Assembly (NCBI GenBank): GCA_009845905.1
Contig: VXYS01000004.1
Span: forward strand, 62,001-126,000
DNA length: 64,000 nucleotides
Source of the DNA: Gammaproteobacteria bacterium
Lineage (GTDB): Bacteria; Pseudomonadota; Gammaproteobacteria; Steroidobacterales; Foliamicaceae
Reading direction: 5' to 3'
Below, one piece after another: positions 8,594 through 15,891 of the stretch (the stretch's first letter is position 1; each line of letters begins with the position of its first letter). Both the position numbers and the translations under genes were made by a program. The notes under the pieces are model-generated. The model did no database searches and was not told where the DNA came from. It worked only from the letters and a program-made list of their open reading frames with translations.

Positions 8594-9148
8594 TTACGCT
8601 GGGAATGGGCAGGATTCTTCCTTTTCCACCAGGTCGAAGGTGAACAGCATCTTGGCCATGCCGGTCAGGACCGCCATGACCATGCCCAGCTCCATGATTT
8701 CCGCCGGGCTGAAATGCCGCTTCAGGCGCTCATGCAGGGCCTCGTCGAGCGAGCCGGCGGGATTCGTGAGCACCATCTGGTCGGCCAGGGCGAGAGCGGC
8801 CCGCTCGCGCTCGGAGAACGGGCCGCTTTCGTATTCGTCCAGCCGGTCGATCTGCTCCTGCTTCACCCCCGCCGCCAGCGCATCCGGACGGTTGCCCTGG
8901 TTGCAGAACCGGCAGCCGTGGGTGGTCGAGAGGCGCAGGCGGGCCAGTTCCTTGATGACCCGCTCCACGCGACCGCCGTTGAACAGGCGCTGGTAGAACT
9001 CGCCGTACCAGTCGTACAGCTCCGGCGCGTGCGCCATGATCTCGAACCAGGTGGCGTCGCCACGGAGCGCCATCGAGCGCTCCCATCCCTGCCGGATCCG
9101 TTCCGGCATGGCCTCCGGGGTAACGCGCGGAAGCTGCGGCTGCGGCAT
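8594..9148 (-). CDS. Carboxymuconolactone decarboxylase/AhpD-like protein
   Basis: A 184-residue all-helical protein of the AhpD/CMD superfamily. The motif 'THGCRFCNQGN' carries the paired Cys79 and Cys82 (CxxC) that give AhpD-type proteins alkylhydroperoxidase or disulfide reductase activity. The following 'FSERERAALALADQM' is the conserved CMD helix. Length agrees with single-domain members. It begins 3 bp after the stop of the upstream membrane-protein gene, so the two form an operon. The physiological substrate is unknown; a peroxide or quinone-linked redox role is inferred from the motif only. Confidence 0.85.
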   Translation of the reverse strand: MPQPQLPRVTPEAMPERIRQGWERSMALRGDATWFEIMAHAPELYDWYGEFYQRLFNGGRVERVIKELARLRLSTTHGCRFCNQGNRPDALAAGVKQEQIDRLDEYESGPFSERERAALALADQMVLTNPAGSLDEALHERLKRHFSPAEIMELGMVMAVLTGMAKMLFTFDLVEKEESCPFPA

Positions 9149-9151
9149 TCG

Positions 9152-9904
9152 CTACCCGAACAGGGGAGCCACGAGAGCGTGGGCGCCATGGATCAGGTTA
9201 CCCATGGTCGCGGCCGCTTCCGGCGCGCCGGGTTTGAAGATGCCGAGGAAGGCTTCAACTATCAGGCCGGCCCAGATCGCAAACACCCAGGGTCGCACGC
9301 GATGGATGCTGCGGCGCAAGGCGATGTCCTGCTCCTCGGTAATCGAGCCCTGACTCAGCGCCCGGATGCCGGCGATAAACCCGGGAAGGAAGATGCGGAT
9401 CATGACGCCGCACAGGACCATGAACGCAAAGACGATCAGCTTCGGTGCAAGCCAGGGCGCGTTGTCCAGCCGCCCGGTGGAAACCGACCACCAAACGGAA
9501 ACCACGATCGCGGCGATCAGGAACCAGCGGAACCACAGGTCCAGCTTGGTGAGCATCGGCATGAAACTGGCGTTGTGCTTGAAGTGCATGACCAGCAGCA
9601 CCGTGAACCAGACCGGGCCCAGCACGACGATCATCGCGTATTGCCACGGGGGATGAGACACCCCTACGTATTCCGAAAGAATGCCTCCCACGGTGAGCAT
9701 CATGCTCAGGCACAGGCGCGGCAGCAGGTCGATCCACATCATGATGCGCGACGCCATGAACCGTTGGTCCGGGCTGTACGAGCGATTGAGGATCATGCGC
9801 GTGGAATAAAACACGCCGATGTCGCCGCCCAGCCAGTAGGCAAACAGCACCAGGTGAAGAATCAGCCAGATAGTGTGACCGAGATCGCCTTCAGCTCCAG
9901 TCAT
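9152..9904 (-). CDS. Polytopic membrane protein (paralogue of 40966-41631)
   Basis: A 250-residue protein with six or seven predicted transmembrane helices. ATG at 9904 is favoured over ATG at 9910 because the GGAGG site is then about 9 bp away. The first helix reads 'HLVLFAYWLGGDIGVF' and a later one 'MMWIDLLPRLCLSMML'; both blocks recur almost in register in the protein encoded at 40966-41631, so this is a genuine two-member family in this genome. The conserved His, Asp, Arg and Cys within or next to helices would suit a cofactor or proton path, but nothing identifies one. It is followed 3 bp later by the AhpD-like gene, hinting at a redox role. Confidence 0.72.
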   Translation of the reverse strand: MTGAEGDLGHTIWLILHLVLFAYWLGGDIGVFYSTRMILNRSYSPDQRFMASRIMMWIDLLPRLCLSMMLTVGGILSEYVGVSHPPWQYAMIVVLGPVWFTVLLVMHFKHNASFMPMLTKLDLWFRWFLIAAIVVSVWWSVSTGRLDNAPWLAPKLIVFAFMVLCGVMIRIFLPGFIAGIRALSQGSITEEQDIALRRSIHRVRPWVFAIWAGLIVEAFLGIFKPGAPEAAATMGNLIHGAHALVAPLFG

Positions 9905-9967
9905 GAACATTCCCCTCCAATAAACCGGCGCATAGTCTAACCCCCGTTCCACACAGAGTCCTGTCGG

Positions 9968-10083
9968 CGCGCTTGCGTCGGCATATCGGCCTTCCGGGAG
10001 TGTGTGAGCCAGGGATGGCGGAACCAAGCTCCATGGAAGGATTCATGCGTCTCCAGGAAGGCCGATATGCCGACGCAAGCGCG
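9968..10083. repeat. 28-bp perfect inverted repeat with 60-bp spacer
   Basis: Bases 9968-9995 and 10056-10083 are perfect inverse complements over 28 bp (arms contain GCTTGCGTCGGCATATCGGC). The 60-bp spacer includes GTGAGCCAGGGATGGCGG. It lies in the 257-bp gap between the divergent membrane-protein and etfB genes. Far longer than a terminator stem and lacking a T-tract, it looks like a small dispersed or MITE-like element; no coding sequence lies inside. Confidence 0.7.
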
Positions 10084-10117
10084 GAACGATAACTGTTCAG
10101 CAAGTTGGAGGGCGGGT

Positions 10118-10123
10118 TAGAAT
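10118..10123 (+). promoter_or_regulatory. Putative -10 box upstream of etfB
   Basis: TAGAAT followed by TCGCCG lies 39 bp before the etfB ATG, immediately after the inverted repeat. The same TAGAATTCGC string occurs at the promoter of the first TonB receptor. No convincing -35 hexamer is visible. Confidence 0.35.
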
Positions 10124-10161
10124 TCGCCGTTCCGTAACGGCAGCAGAGTTTCCGCGGAAGA

Positions 10162-10914
10162 ATGCGCAAGATACTGGTCACGCTCAAACGCGTGGTGGAC
10201 TACAACGTCCGCGTGCGGGTGAAGCCCGACGGCAGCGGCATGGCCGTCGAAGGCCTGAAGATGAGCGTCAACCCGTTCGACGAGATCGCGCTGGAAGAAG
10301 CCCTGCGCATGCGCGAGCGCGGCGAGGCCGGTGAAATCCTGGCCGTGACGATCGGCGGCGACGAGTGCCAGCAACAGCTGCGCACGGGGCTGGCGATGGG
10401 CGCGGACAGGGCCCTGCTGGTCAAATGCGAAGGCGAGGTGGAGCCGCTGGCGGCCGCCGGCATCCTGCTGGAAGTGATCCGGCGCGAGGAACCGGACATC
10501 GTCATCATGGGCAAGCAGGCCATCGACGACGACTGCAACCAGACCGGCCAGATGCTGGCGACGCTGTGGGGGCGGCCGCAAGCCACCTTCGCATCCGAGG
10601 TAAAACTGAACGGCGACACGGCCCGGGTGACCCGCGAAGTGGACGCCGGGCTGGAGGTCCTGGAGGTTCAACTGCCGGCGGTGATCACCACCGACCTGCG
10701 CCTGAACGAGCCCCGTTACATCAAGCTGCCGGACATCATGAAGGCCCGGCGCAAGCCGCTGGAAACGCTGGCGGCCGACGACCTGGAACTTGCCGCGCCG
10801 CCGGCGCTGAAGGCGCTGGCGTACGAACCGCCTACGCAGCGGGAAAAGGGCGTAGTCGTGGAAGATGTACCGGCCCTGGTGGGCATGCTGCGCGAACGCG
10901 GCTTTTTGAATTGA
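10162..10914 (+). CDS. etfB: Electron transfer flavoprotein, beta subunit
   Basis: A 250-residue ETF beta subunit. The N-terminus 'KILVTLKRVVDYNVRVRV', the central 'VNPFDEIALEEALRM' and the AMP-binding segment around 'IIMGKQAIDDDCNQTGQM' are typical. It forms a soluble FAD/AMP heterodimer with EtfA and collects electrons from acyl-CoA and other dehydrogenases for delivery to ETF-ubiquinone oxidoreductase. etfA starts 9 bp after its stop, so the two are co-transcribed. The ETF-ubiquinone oxidoreductase gene is not in the window. Confidence 0.96.
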   Translation: MRKILVTLKRVVDYNVRVRVKPDGSGMAVEGLKMSVNPFDEIALEEALRMRERGEAGEILAVTIGGDECQQQLRTGLAMGADRALLVKCEGEVEPLAAAGILLEVIRREEPDIVIMGKQAIDDDCNQTGQMLATLWGRPQATFASEVKLNGDTARVTREVDAGLEVLEVQLPAVITTDLRLNEPRYIKLPDIMKARRKPLETLAADDLELAAPPALKALAYEPPTQREKGVVVEDVPALVGMLRERGFLN

Positions 10915-10923
10915 GGTAGCGGT

Positions 10924-11874
10924 GTGAGCTCAGTACTGATAGTTGCCGAGCACGACGGACAGACGCTGCACGCAGGCGTCGCCAGGGCCGCAAGTTGCGG
11001 CCTGGCGATCGGCGCGGACCGCCTGGACGTGGCGGTCCTCGGCCTGGACTGCGAAGGGGTGGCGCAGCAGGCCGCACGGATTGAAGGCGTTTCGCGCGTG
11101 CTGAGCCTGGACCGGAGCGAGAACGCCAATCCGGTGGCCGCAATTCAGGCGCCGCAAGTTGCAGCGCTGGCCAGCCAAGGCTACAGCCATGTGCTCGGGC
11201 CCTCCACGACCTTCGGCAAGGACCTGATGCCGCGCGTGGCGGCCCTGCTGGGCGTGCCGCAGGTCAGCGACATCATGAGCGTGGAGGGCGAGCGCCGGTT
11301 CAAGCGCCCGATCTACGCGGGCAACGCCGTGCTTACCGTGGAGGCGCCCGCCGGACATATCGTGGTCGGGACCGCGCGGCTGGCTTCATGGCCGGCCGCC
11401 GGGGAAGGCGGCGAGGCCGCCGTCGAGGGGGCGCAAACCGACGCGGAGCTGCCGGACCATACGAGCTGGCTGGAACTGAAGTCGGCCGAATCCGAACGCC
11501 CGGACCTGCAAAGCGCCAGCGTGGTCGTGTCCGGCGGACGGGCGCTGGGCAGCTCCGAGAACTTTTCGTTACTCTACGATCTTGCCGACCACCTGGGGGC
11601 CGCGGTCGGCGCCTCGCGCGCCGCGGTGGACGCGGGCTACGTCTCCAATGACATGCAGGTGGGACAGACGGGCAAGATCATCGCCCCGGATCTGTATTTC
11701 GCGATCGGCATTTCCGGCGCTATACAGCATTTGACCGGGATCAAGGACGCCGGCGTGATTGTGGCGATCAACAAGGACCCGGAGGCCCCGATCTTCGAGA
11801 TCGCCGACATCGGCCTGGTGGGCGACCTGTTCGCGATCGTTCCGGAGATCCAGGCCGCGGTGGAGGGCTCCTGA
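10924..11874 (+). CDS. etfA: Electron transfer flavoprotein, alpha subunit
   Basis: A 316-residue ETF alpha subunit that starts with GTG at 10924. The FAD-binding C-terminal domain is intact: 'VVVSGGRALGSSENF', 'AVGASRAAVDAGYVSNDMQ', 'VGQTGKIIAPDLYFAIGISG' and the final 'DPEAPIFEIADIGLVGDL' are the standard blocks. The N-terminal domain pairs with EtfB. The stop TGA is followed directly by the GTG of the sulfurtransferase gene, so transcription and probably translation continue into it. Confidence 0.96.
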   Translation: MSSVLIVAEHDGQTLHAGVARAASCGLAIGADRLDVAVLGLDCEGVAQQAARIEGVSRVLSLDRSENANPVAAIQAPQVAALASQGYSHVLGPSTTFGKDLMPRVAALLGVPQVSDIMSVEGERRFKRPIYAGNAVLTVEAPAGHIVVGTARLASWPAAGEGGEAAVEGAQTDAELPDHTSWLELKSAESERPDLQSASVVVSGGRALGSSENFSLLYDLADHLGAAVGASRAAVDAGYVSNDMQVGQTGKIIAPDLYFAIGISGAIQHLTGIKDAGVIVAINKDPEAPIFEIADIGLVGDLFAIVPEIQAAVEGS

Positions 11875-12741
11875 GTGGCCGCTCTATTGCTGACCCCGGA
11901 AGAACTGCATTCCGCCATAGAGGCCGGCGAGGCCCGGGCGGTGGACTGCCGCTTCGACCTGATGAATCCCGCCGGAGGCCGCGCGCTTTGGGCCGGGAGC
12001 CACATCCCCGGGGCGCCGTATGCGGACCTCGACCACGATCTCGCCGGACATGCGTCGGGGGAGGGTGGGCGCCATCCGCTGCCCGAACCCGCGGAATTTG
12101 CGACCACGCTGGGGCGCTGGGGCATCAAACCCGATACATTGGTAGTGGCATACGACAACATGGGCTGTGCGATTGCCGGACGACTCTGGTGGATGATGAA
12201 CTGGATGGGACATGAGCGCGCCGGGCTGCTGGATGGCGGAATCCAGGCCTGGGAGGAAGCGGGCCTGACGCTGGAGCGCACCGAACCGATCATCGAGCCC
12301 GCGGATTACCCGGTCGGGGGCCACTGCCGGCCGGTCGTGGGGCTCGCCGAAGTGGAGCGCGCGGCGCTTGCCGGCGGCATGCGCATGCTGGACGCCCGCG
12401 ACGGCGCCCGCTACCAGGGCCTGTCGGAACCGCTGGATTCGCAGGCCGGCCACGTGCCCGGTGCGGTCAACGCCTTCTTCCGCGAGAACCTGGACGCCAG
12501 CGGGCGCTTCCGTTCCCCGGACGAACTACGTGAGCATTACCTGGACCTCCTGCAGGGCGCCGATCCATCCGGCGCCTGCGTGATGTGCGGCTCCGGAGTG
12601 ACGGCCTGCCATGATCTGTTCGCGATGGAGCTGGCCGGTCTTGGCGGCGCCGCGCTGTATCCCGGCTCCTGGAGCGAATGGTCGCAGTCCGATGCCCGTC
12701 CGATAGCGCGCGGCCCGGAACCCGGAGGACCCTCCTCATGA
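11875..12741 (+). CDS. Two-domain rhodanese, thiosulfate/3-mercaptopyruvate sulfurtransferase
   Basis: A 288-residue tandem rhodanese. The N-terminal domain has the usual 'SHIPGAPYADLDHDL' and 'LDGGIQAWEEAG'. The C-terminal domain carries the catalytic Cys238 in 'CGSGVTAC', the CGSGVT loop seen in 3-mercaptopyruvate sulfurtransferases of the SseA type, and ends with 'LYPGSWSEWSQ'. It moves sulfane sulfur from mercaptopyruvate or thiosulfate to cyanide or thiols in the cytosol. The GTG start directly abuts the etfA stop; its own stop forms an ATGA overlap with the next gene. Confidence 0.92.
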   Translation: MAALLLTPEELHSAIEAGEARAVDCRFDLMNPAGGRALWAGSHIPGAPYADLDHDLAGHASGEGGRHPLPEPAEFATTLGRWGIKPDTLVVAYDNMGCAIAGRLWWMMNWMGHERAGLLDGGIQAWEEAGLTLERTEPIIEPADYPVGGHCRPVVGLAEVERAALAGGMRMLDARDGARYQGLSEPLDSQAGHVPGAVNAFFRENLDASGRFRSPDELREHYLDLLQGADPSGACVMCGSGVTACHDLFAMELAGLGGAALYPGSWSEWSQSDARPIARGPEPGGPSS

Positions 12742-13274
12742 TGCTCCGCCCTGCAGATTCCCGATTAACACTTCCGGCCCTGGCCGCGCTTGCGGCGGCC
12801 CTCGTGCTGACCTCGTGCGCCACCACGAGCGATGAAGAATCCGCCGCCTCGCGGCCCGGACGGATCGCCCGTTTCCCGCACAACATGGCGAATGCCGATT
12901 GCTTCTTCCAGAACCGCATCGACAACTTCGAGGTGCTGAACGAGACAAACCTGCTGGTCTTCGACGGCCGCAGGCGCGTCTACCACGTGGAAATCTCGCC
13001 GCCGTCCATGGACCTCCGCCACGCCTACGGCATTCAGTTCCGTTCATCGACCGGCCGTGTCTGCGGCAATCCGGGCGAGCGCCTGCAGATCAGCGGCGGC
13101 ACCTTCGGCGCGTTTCCGCTTTCGGTCACCGGCGTCTACCGGCTGGACGCCGTCACGCAGACGGCCGTGCGGGCGCATTTCGGCCAGGCCGTCGCCCAGC
13201 CTCCGCTGCCGGAAGATGAAGACGCCGGCGCCATCGAAGAACTGGTAACGGAAATTGAAGAAGAGGAGAACTGA
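12738..13274 (+). CDS. Predicted lipoprotein, DUF6491-like
   Basis: A 178-residue protein. ATG at 12738 is chosen because it overlaps the preceding TGA (ATGA) and leads directly into a lipoprotein signal with lipobox LTSC, Cys27 being the lipidated residue. The mature part has 'CFFQNRIDNFEVLNET', a recurring 'RRRVYHVEISPP' and a second Cys in 'GRVCGNPGERL', a pattern resembling DUF6491 proteins, whose role is unknown. The C-terminus is very acidic (EELVTEIEEEEN). The residue after the lipid Cys is Ala, with no Asp at +2, so outer-membrane sorting is expected. Confidence 0.7.
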   Translation: MMLRPADSRLTLPALAALAAALVLTSCATTSDEESAASRPGRIARFPHNMANADCFFQNRIDNFEVLNETNLLVFDGRRRVYHVEISPPSMDLRHAYGIQFRSSTGRVCGNPGERLQISGGTFGAFPLSVTGVYRLDAVTQTAVRAHFGQAVAQPPLPEDEDAGAIEELVTEIEEEEN

Positions 13275-13276
13275 GT

Positions 13277-13585
13277 ATGGATAGCGTCATCGTGCTGTTT
13301 AACCTGAGGGAGGACGCCGATCAGGCCGAGTACGAAGCCTGGGCGCTTGAGCGCGACCTGGTGGAAGTCCAACGGCTGCCGTCGGTGGACCACTTCCGTA
13401 TCCTGCGCTGCGTCGGCCTGCTGGGAGGGACGGGCGCACCCCCCTATCAGTACGCGGAGGTCATCTATCTGAACAGCATGGAGAAGTTTGGAGAGGACCT
13501 TCAGTCGGACACGGTCGGCAAGTTGGCCGCCGAATTCCGTCAGTTCACGGACAATCCGCTCTTCATCCACTGCCAGGATGTCTAA
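13277..13585 (+). CDS. Small dimeric alpha/beta-barrel protein (RedY/EthD-like)
   Basis: A 102-residue cytosolic protein that starts 2 bp after the lipoprotein stop. 'VIVLFNLREDADQAEYEAWAL' is a ferredoxin-like first strand and helix, followed by 'HFRILRCVG' and 'YAEVIYLNSMEKF', the strand order of dimeric alpha/beta-barrel proteins such as RedY-like, EthD and ABM proteins. Such proteins are small oxygenases, isomerases or binding proteins. No catalytic residue can be assigned. Tight spacing with the neighbouring genes implies the same operon. Confidence 0.65.
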   Translation: MDSVIVLFNLREDADQAEYEAWALERDLVEVQRLPSVDHFRILRCVGLLGGTGAPPYQYAEVIYLNSMEKFGEDLQSDTVGKLAAEFRQFTDNPLFIHCQDV

Positions 13586-13593
13586 GCCGGCAG

Positions 13594-14097
13594 GTGACTG
13601 AGGCGACCCCCGAAAAGAACCGCACCGTGCGGCACAGCGGTGGACGGTACTACGAGGAGTTCCGCAAGGGGGACGTGTACGAGCATTCCCCGGCGCGGAC
13701 GCTGACCGAGACCGACAACACCTGGTTCACGTTGCTCACGATGAACACGCACCCGCTGCACTTCGACAAGGAATATGCGGCGAAGACCGAGTTCGGCCGG
13801 CGCCTGATCGTCAGCACGCTGACGCTGTCGGTGCTGGTGGGCATGAGCGTCTCGGACGTCAGCGAAAAAGCCATCGCCAACCTGGGCTGGGGCGATATCC
13901 GCCTGCCGAATCCGCTGTTCATCGGCGACACGCTGTACGGCTCGTCCGAAGTGATTCGCAAGCGGCCATCGAAATCGCGTCCCAACGCCGGCGTCGTCAC
14001 GGTGCGCACGACCGGCCGCAACCAGCATGGCGACGCGGTCTGCGTATTCGACCGAACCGTGCTCGTGCCCAGGCGCGGCCACGGCGTTATGGATTAG
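13594..14097 (+). CDS. MaoC-family hydratase
   Basis: A 167-residue single hot-dog domain protein starting with GTG at 13594. 'GRYYEEFRKGDVYEH' is the typical opening, and 'NTHPLHFDKEYA' is the hydratase 2 motif that supplies the catalytic Asp/Asn-His pair. 'LIVSTLTLSVLVG' and the strand around 'NPLFIGDTLYG' complete the fold. MaoC enzymes hydrate enoyl-CoA thioesters or related mesaconyl-CoA substrates. Neighbouring ETF genes would suit beta-oxidation or a dicarboxylate CoA pathway, but the substrate is unproven. Confidence 0.88.
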   Translation: MTEATPEKNRTVRHSGGRYYEEFRKGDVYEHSPARTLTETDNTWFTLLTMNTHPLHFDKEYAAKTEFGRRLIVSTLTLSVLVGMSVSDVSEKAIANLGWGDIRLPNPLFIGDTLYGSSEVIRKRPSKSRPNAGVVTVRTTGRNQHGDAVCVFDRTVLVPRRGHGVMD

Positions 14098-14131
14098 CCA
14101 GCCACACATACAAAACCGGGGAGGGGTCCCA

Positions 14132-14869
14132 GTGAGCGAAATTCTTCAAGTTGACCATGTGAACTATCACGGTCGCATTGCCTATCTGAGCAAGAAACCG
14201 GACCGCATGGACCAGGAACGCGGCCGCGAACGGTTCACGATCACCGTGCACTCCGACGGCCACCGCACCTGCACGGCGCAGAGCGAGATCGACGACCGTC
14301 CCAGCGTGATGCGCAACGTGGCGCTGACGCTGGACGAGAACTGGCATCCGCTGGACTGTTTCGTGCGCATTTCGGTGGGCGACCGGTTCATGGGCAGCGG
14401 CTGGTTCCGGTTTGGCGAGAACGAGGCCGAGTGCGAGACCTGGACGGCCGTTGAAGGCCGTGTTTCGCAGAAGATGAGCCTGATCGAGCGCCCGCGGGCG
14501 TTTGTCGATCACGCCATCATCTGCGATTCCTGGGTCCTGAGAATGGTCGACCTCAGCAAGGGTCCGGGCGTGCAGAAATTCCCGCAGCTGCTGATGTCGT
14601 CGCCCGATCACCGCGGCGCCACCGGGCCCATGCTGCATAGCATCCCCACGGCGATCGAGTACGTCGGCGAAGACCGGATCACGGTGGGCGCGGGCGAGTT
14701 CGACGCCCTGCATTTCCGTTTCGGCGTAAATGTCGGCTTGGCCAACAATCACCCGAAGTACGACGTCTGGTGCACCGCCGACGGCCACTACATCTTCCTA
14801 CGCGGAGCCGTCTACGGCTATATGATGACCTACTACGAACTCATGGACCTGGAGATCGAACATGGATAG
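14132..14869 (+). CDS. Conserved protein of unknown function, DUF3108-like strand pattern
   Basis: A 245-residue soluble protein without signal peptide. GTG at 14132 follows GGGGAGGGG and is preferred to earlier in-frame codons that run inside the MaoC gene. The fold appears mostly beta. 'EYVGEDRITVGAGEFDALHF' resembles the beta-barrel turn of DUF3108-type proteins, and the ending 'HYIFLRGAVYGYMMTYYEL' has aromatic-rich strands. I do not recognise a specific family. It overlaps the start of the CpeT-like gene by 8 bp, so the two are translationally linked. Confidence 0.55.
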   Translation: MSEILQVDHVNYHGRIAYLSKKPDRMDQERGRERFTITVHSDGHRTCTAQSEIDDRPSVMRNVALTLDENWHPLDCFVRISVGDRFMGSGWFRFGENEAECETWTAVEGRVSQKMSLIERPRAFVDHAIICDSWVLRMVDLSKGPGVQKFPQLLMSSPDHRGATGPMLHSIPTAIEYVGEDRITVGAGEFDALHFRFGVNVGLANNHPKYDVWCTADGHYIFLRGAVYGYMMTYYELMDLEIEHG

Positions 14870-15821
14870 CCTGAGAACCTTCAGCGCACTCGCGCTCACC
14901 GGCCTGATCGCCTTCTCGACCGCCGGCCCGGCGTTCGCGCAGGGCGAGGATTCCACGCCCACGGAACGCGACGTGCTGGTGTTGGCCGAGCTGCTGACGC
15001 GCGTTTACGACAACTACAACCAGGTGTATTTCGACCGGCGCATCGGCTATCCGGAAAACGAACGCCACGATCGCATCGAGCTTCGCGTCGATCGCGTGGG
15101 CGGGCCGGATTCCATGCTGCTTGCGTTTCGGGAATTCTCCGGCGGCGACTATTCCGCGCTCACTCGCGCCGGTGCGCTGGCGCTGTCGCCCGACAATGAG
15201 CGGGGCGCTTCGCGCATGGAGGTCTGGAACCGTCCGGTGGAAGGCCTGGATCCGATGGCTGAGGGTGCAGGCGTCTCCGAACGTCCGGAAGCGCCGCCGG
15301 ATTGCGTCGTCTACTGGACCCGCGAGGCCGCGCAATTCCGCGGCAAAGCGGAAGGCGAGTGCGCCGCCTGGGCGGACAAGTCTCTGCTGGGCGAGCAGCA
15401 GATGTGGCTGGATGCACCCGGCGGTCGTGATCACCCGGGCGGAACCTACAAGCTGCACGCGGCGCGCATGATGAGCTGCTATATCGACATCCCCGGCGTG
15501 AGCGGCGGGCGTGACGAGGAATACAGGCGCTACGACAATCTCCAGGTCCACGACCGGGGCGGTGGAGCGCGTATCACCCATACGGACGGCAGGGAGATCG
15601 GCCTCCGGCTATCGAACGTCGATTGGCCGCTCAACAACTACAGCGACGTCTTCACCCGCGACGTGCTGGTCTTGTACGTGCTCGAATACCTCGAAGACGG
15701 AATCACTTCCCACGGCTACGTCTTTACCGAGCCCGACACCGAACGCATCGGCATCAACCTCTACTGGATGCTGTCGTATTGCTACATGGAGTCCAACAAG
15801 AACATCCGCCCGTTCATGTAG
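14862..15821 (+). CDS. Secreted CpcT/CpeT-like protein
   Basis: A 319-residue exported protein with a signal peptide cleaved after AFA at residue 26. 'LAELLTRVYDNYNQVYFD' at the mature N-terminus, the central FREFSGGDY block, and the 'CVVYW' strand with a second Cys about 20 residues later follow the layout of CpcT/CpeT proteins, lipocalin-like barrels that in cyanobacteria attach bilins to phycobiliproteins. No phycobiliprotein gene is present, and members in non-phototrophs are uncharacterised, so bilin lyase activity should not be assumed. The C-terminal third, rich in Tyr and Trp, is not explained by the family. Confidence 0.55.
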   Translation: MDSLRTFSALALTGLIAFSTAGPAFAQGEDSTPTERDVLVLAELLTRVYDNYNQVYFDRRIGYPENERHDRIELRVDRVGGPDSMLLAFREFSGGDYSALTRAGALALSPDNERGASRMEVWNRPVEGLDPMAEGAGVSERPEAPPDCVVYWTREAAQFRGKAEGECAAWADKSLLGEQQMWLDAPGGRDHPGGTYKLHAARMMSCYIDIPGVSGGRDEEYRRYDNLQVHDRGGGARITHTDGREIGLRLSNVDWPLNNYSDVFTRDVLVLYVLEYLEDGITSHGYVFTEPDTERIGINLYWMLSYCYMESNKNIRPFM

Positions 15822-15826
15822 ACCCG

Positions 15827-15887
15827 GGTGGGAGGGCGTCCCGCCCTCCAGGAGGACGAGACGTCGCGAGGGTCATGCCCTCGCTCC
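15827..15887 (+). repeat. GGGCGTCCC hairpin repeat, two-module copy
   Basis: Module one is GGAGGGCG-TCC-CGCCCTCC (15831-15849), an 8-bp stem with a 3-nt loop. Module two is GCGAGGG-TCATG-CCCTCGC (15866-15884). An inverted copy carrying both modules lies at 53017-53076. It occupies the gap between the convergent CpeT-like and flavoprotein genes. Confidence 0.7.
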
Positions 15888-15891
15888 AAAG

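Noticed and set aside
14862..15821. Phycobilin lyase function for the CpeT-like protein
   Set aside because: No phycobiliprotein or bilin synthesis gene is present and the protein has an export signal.
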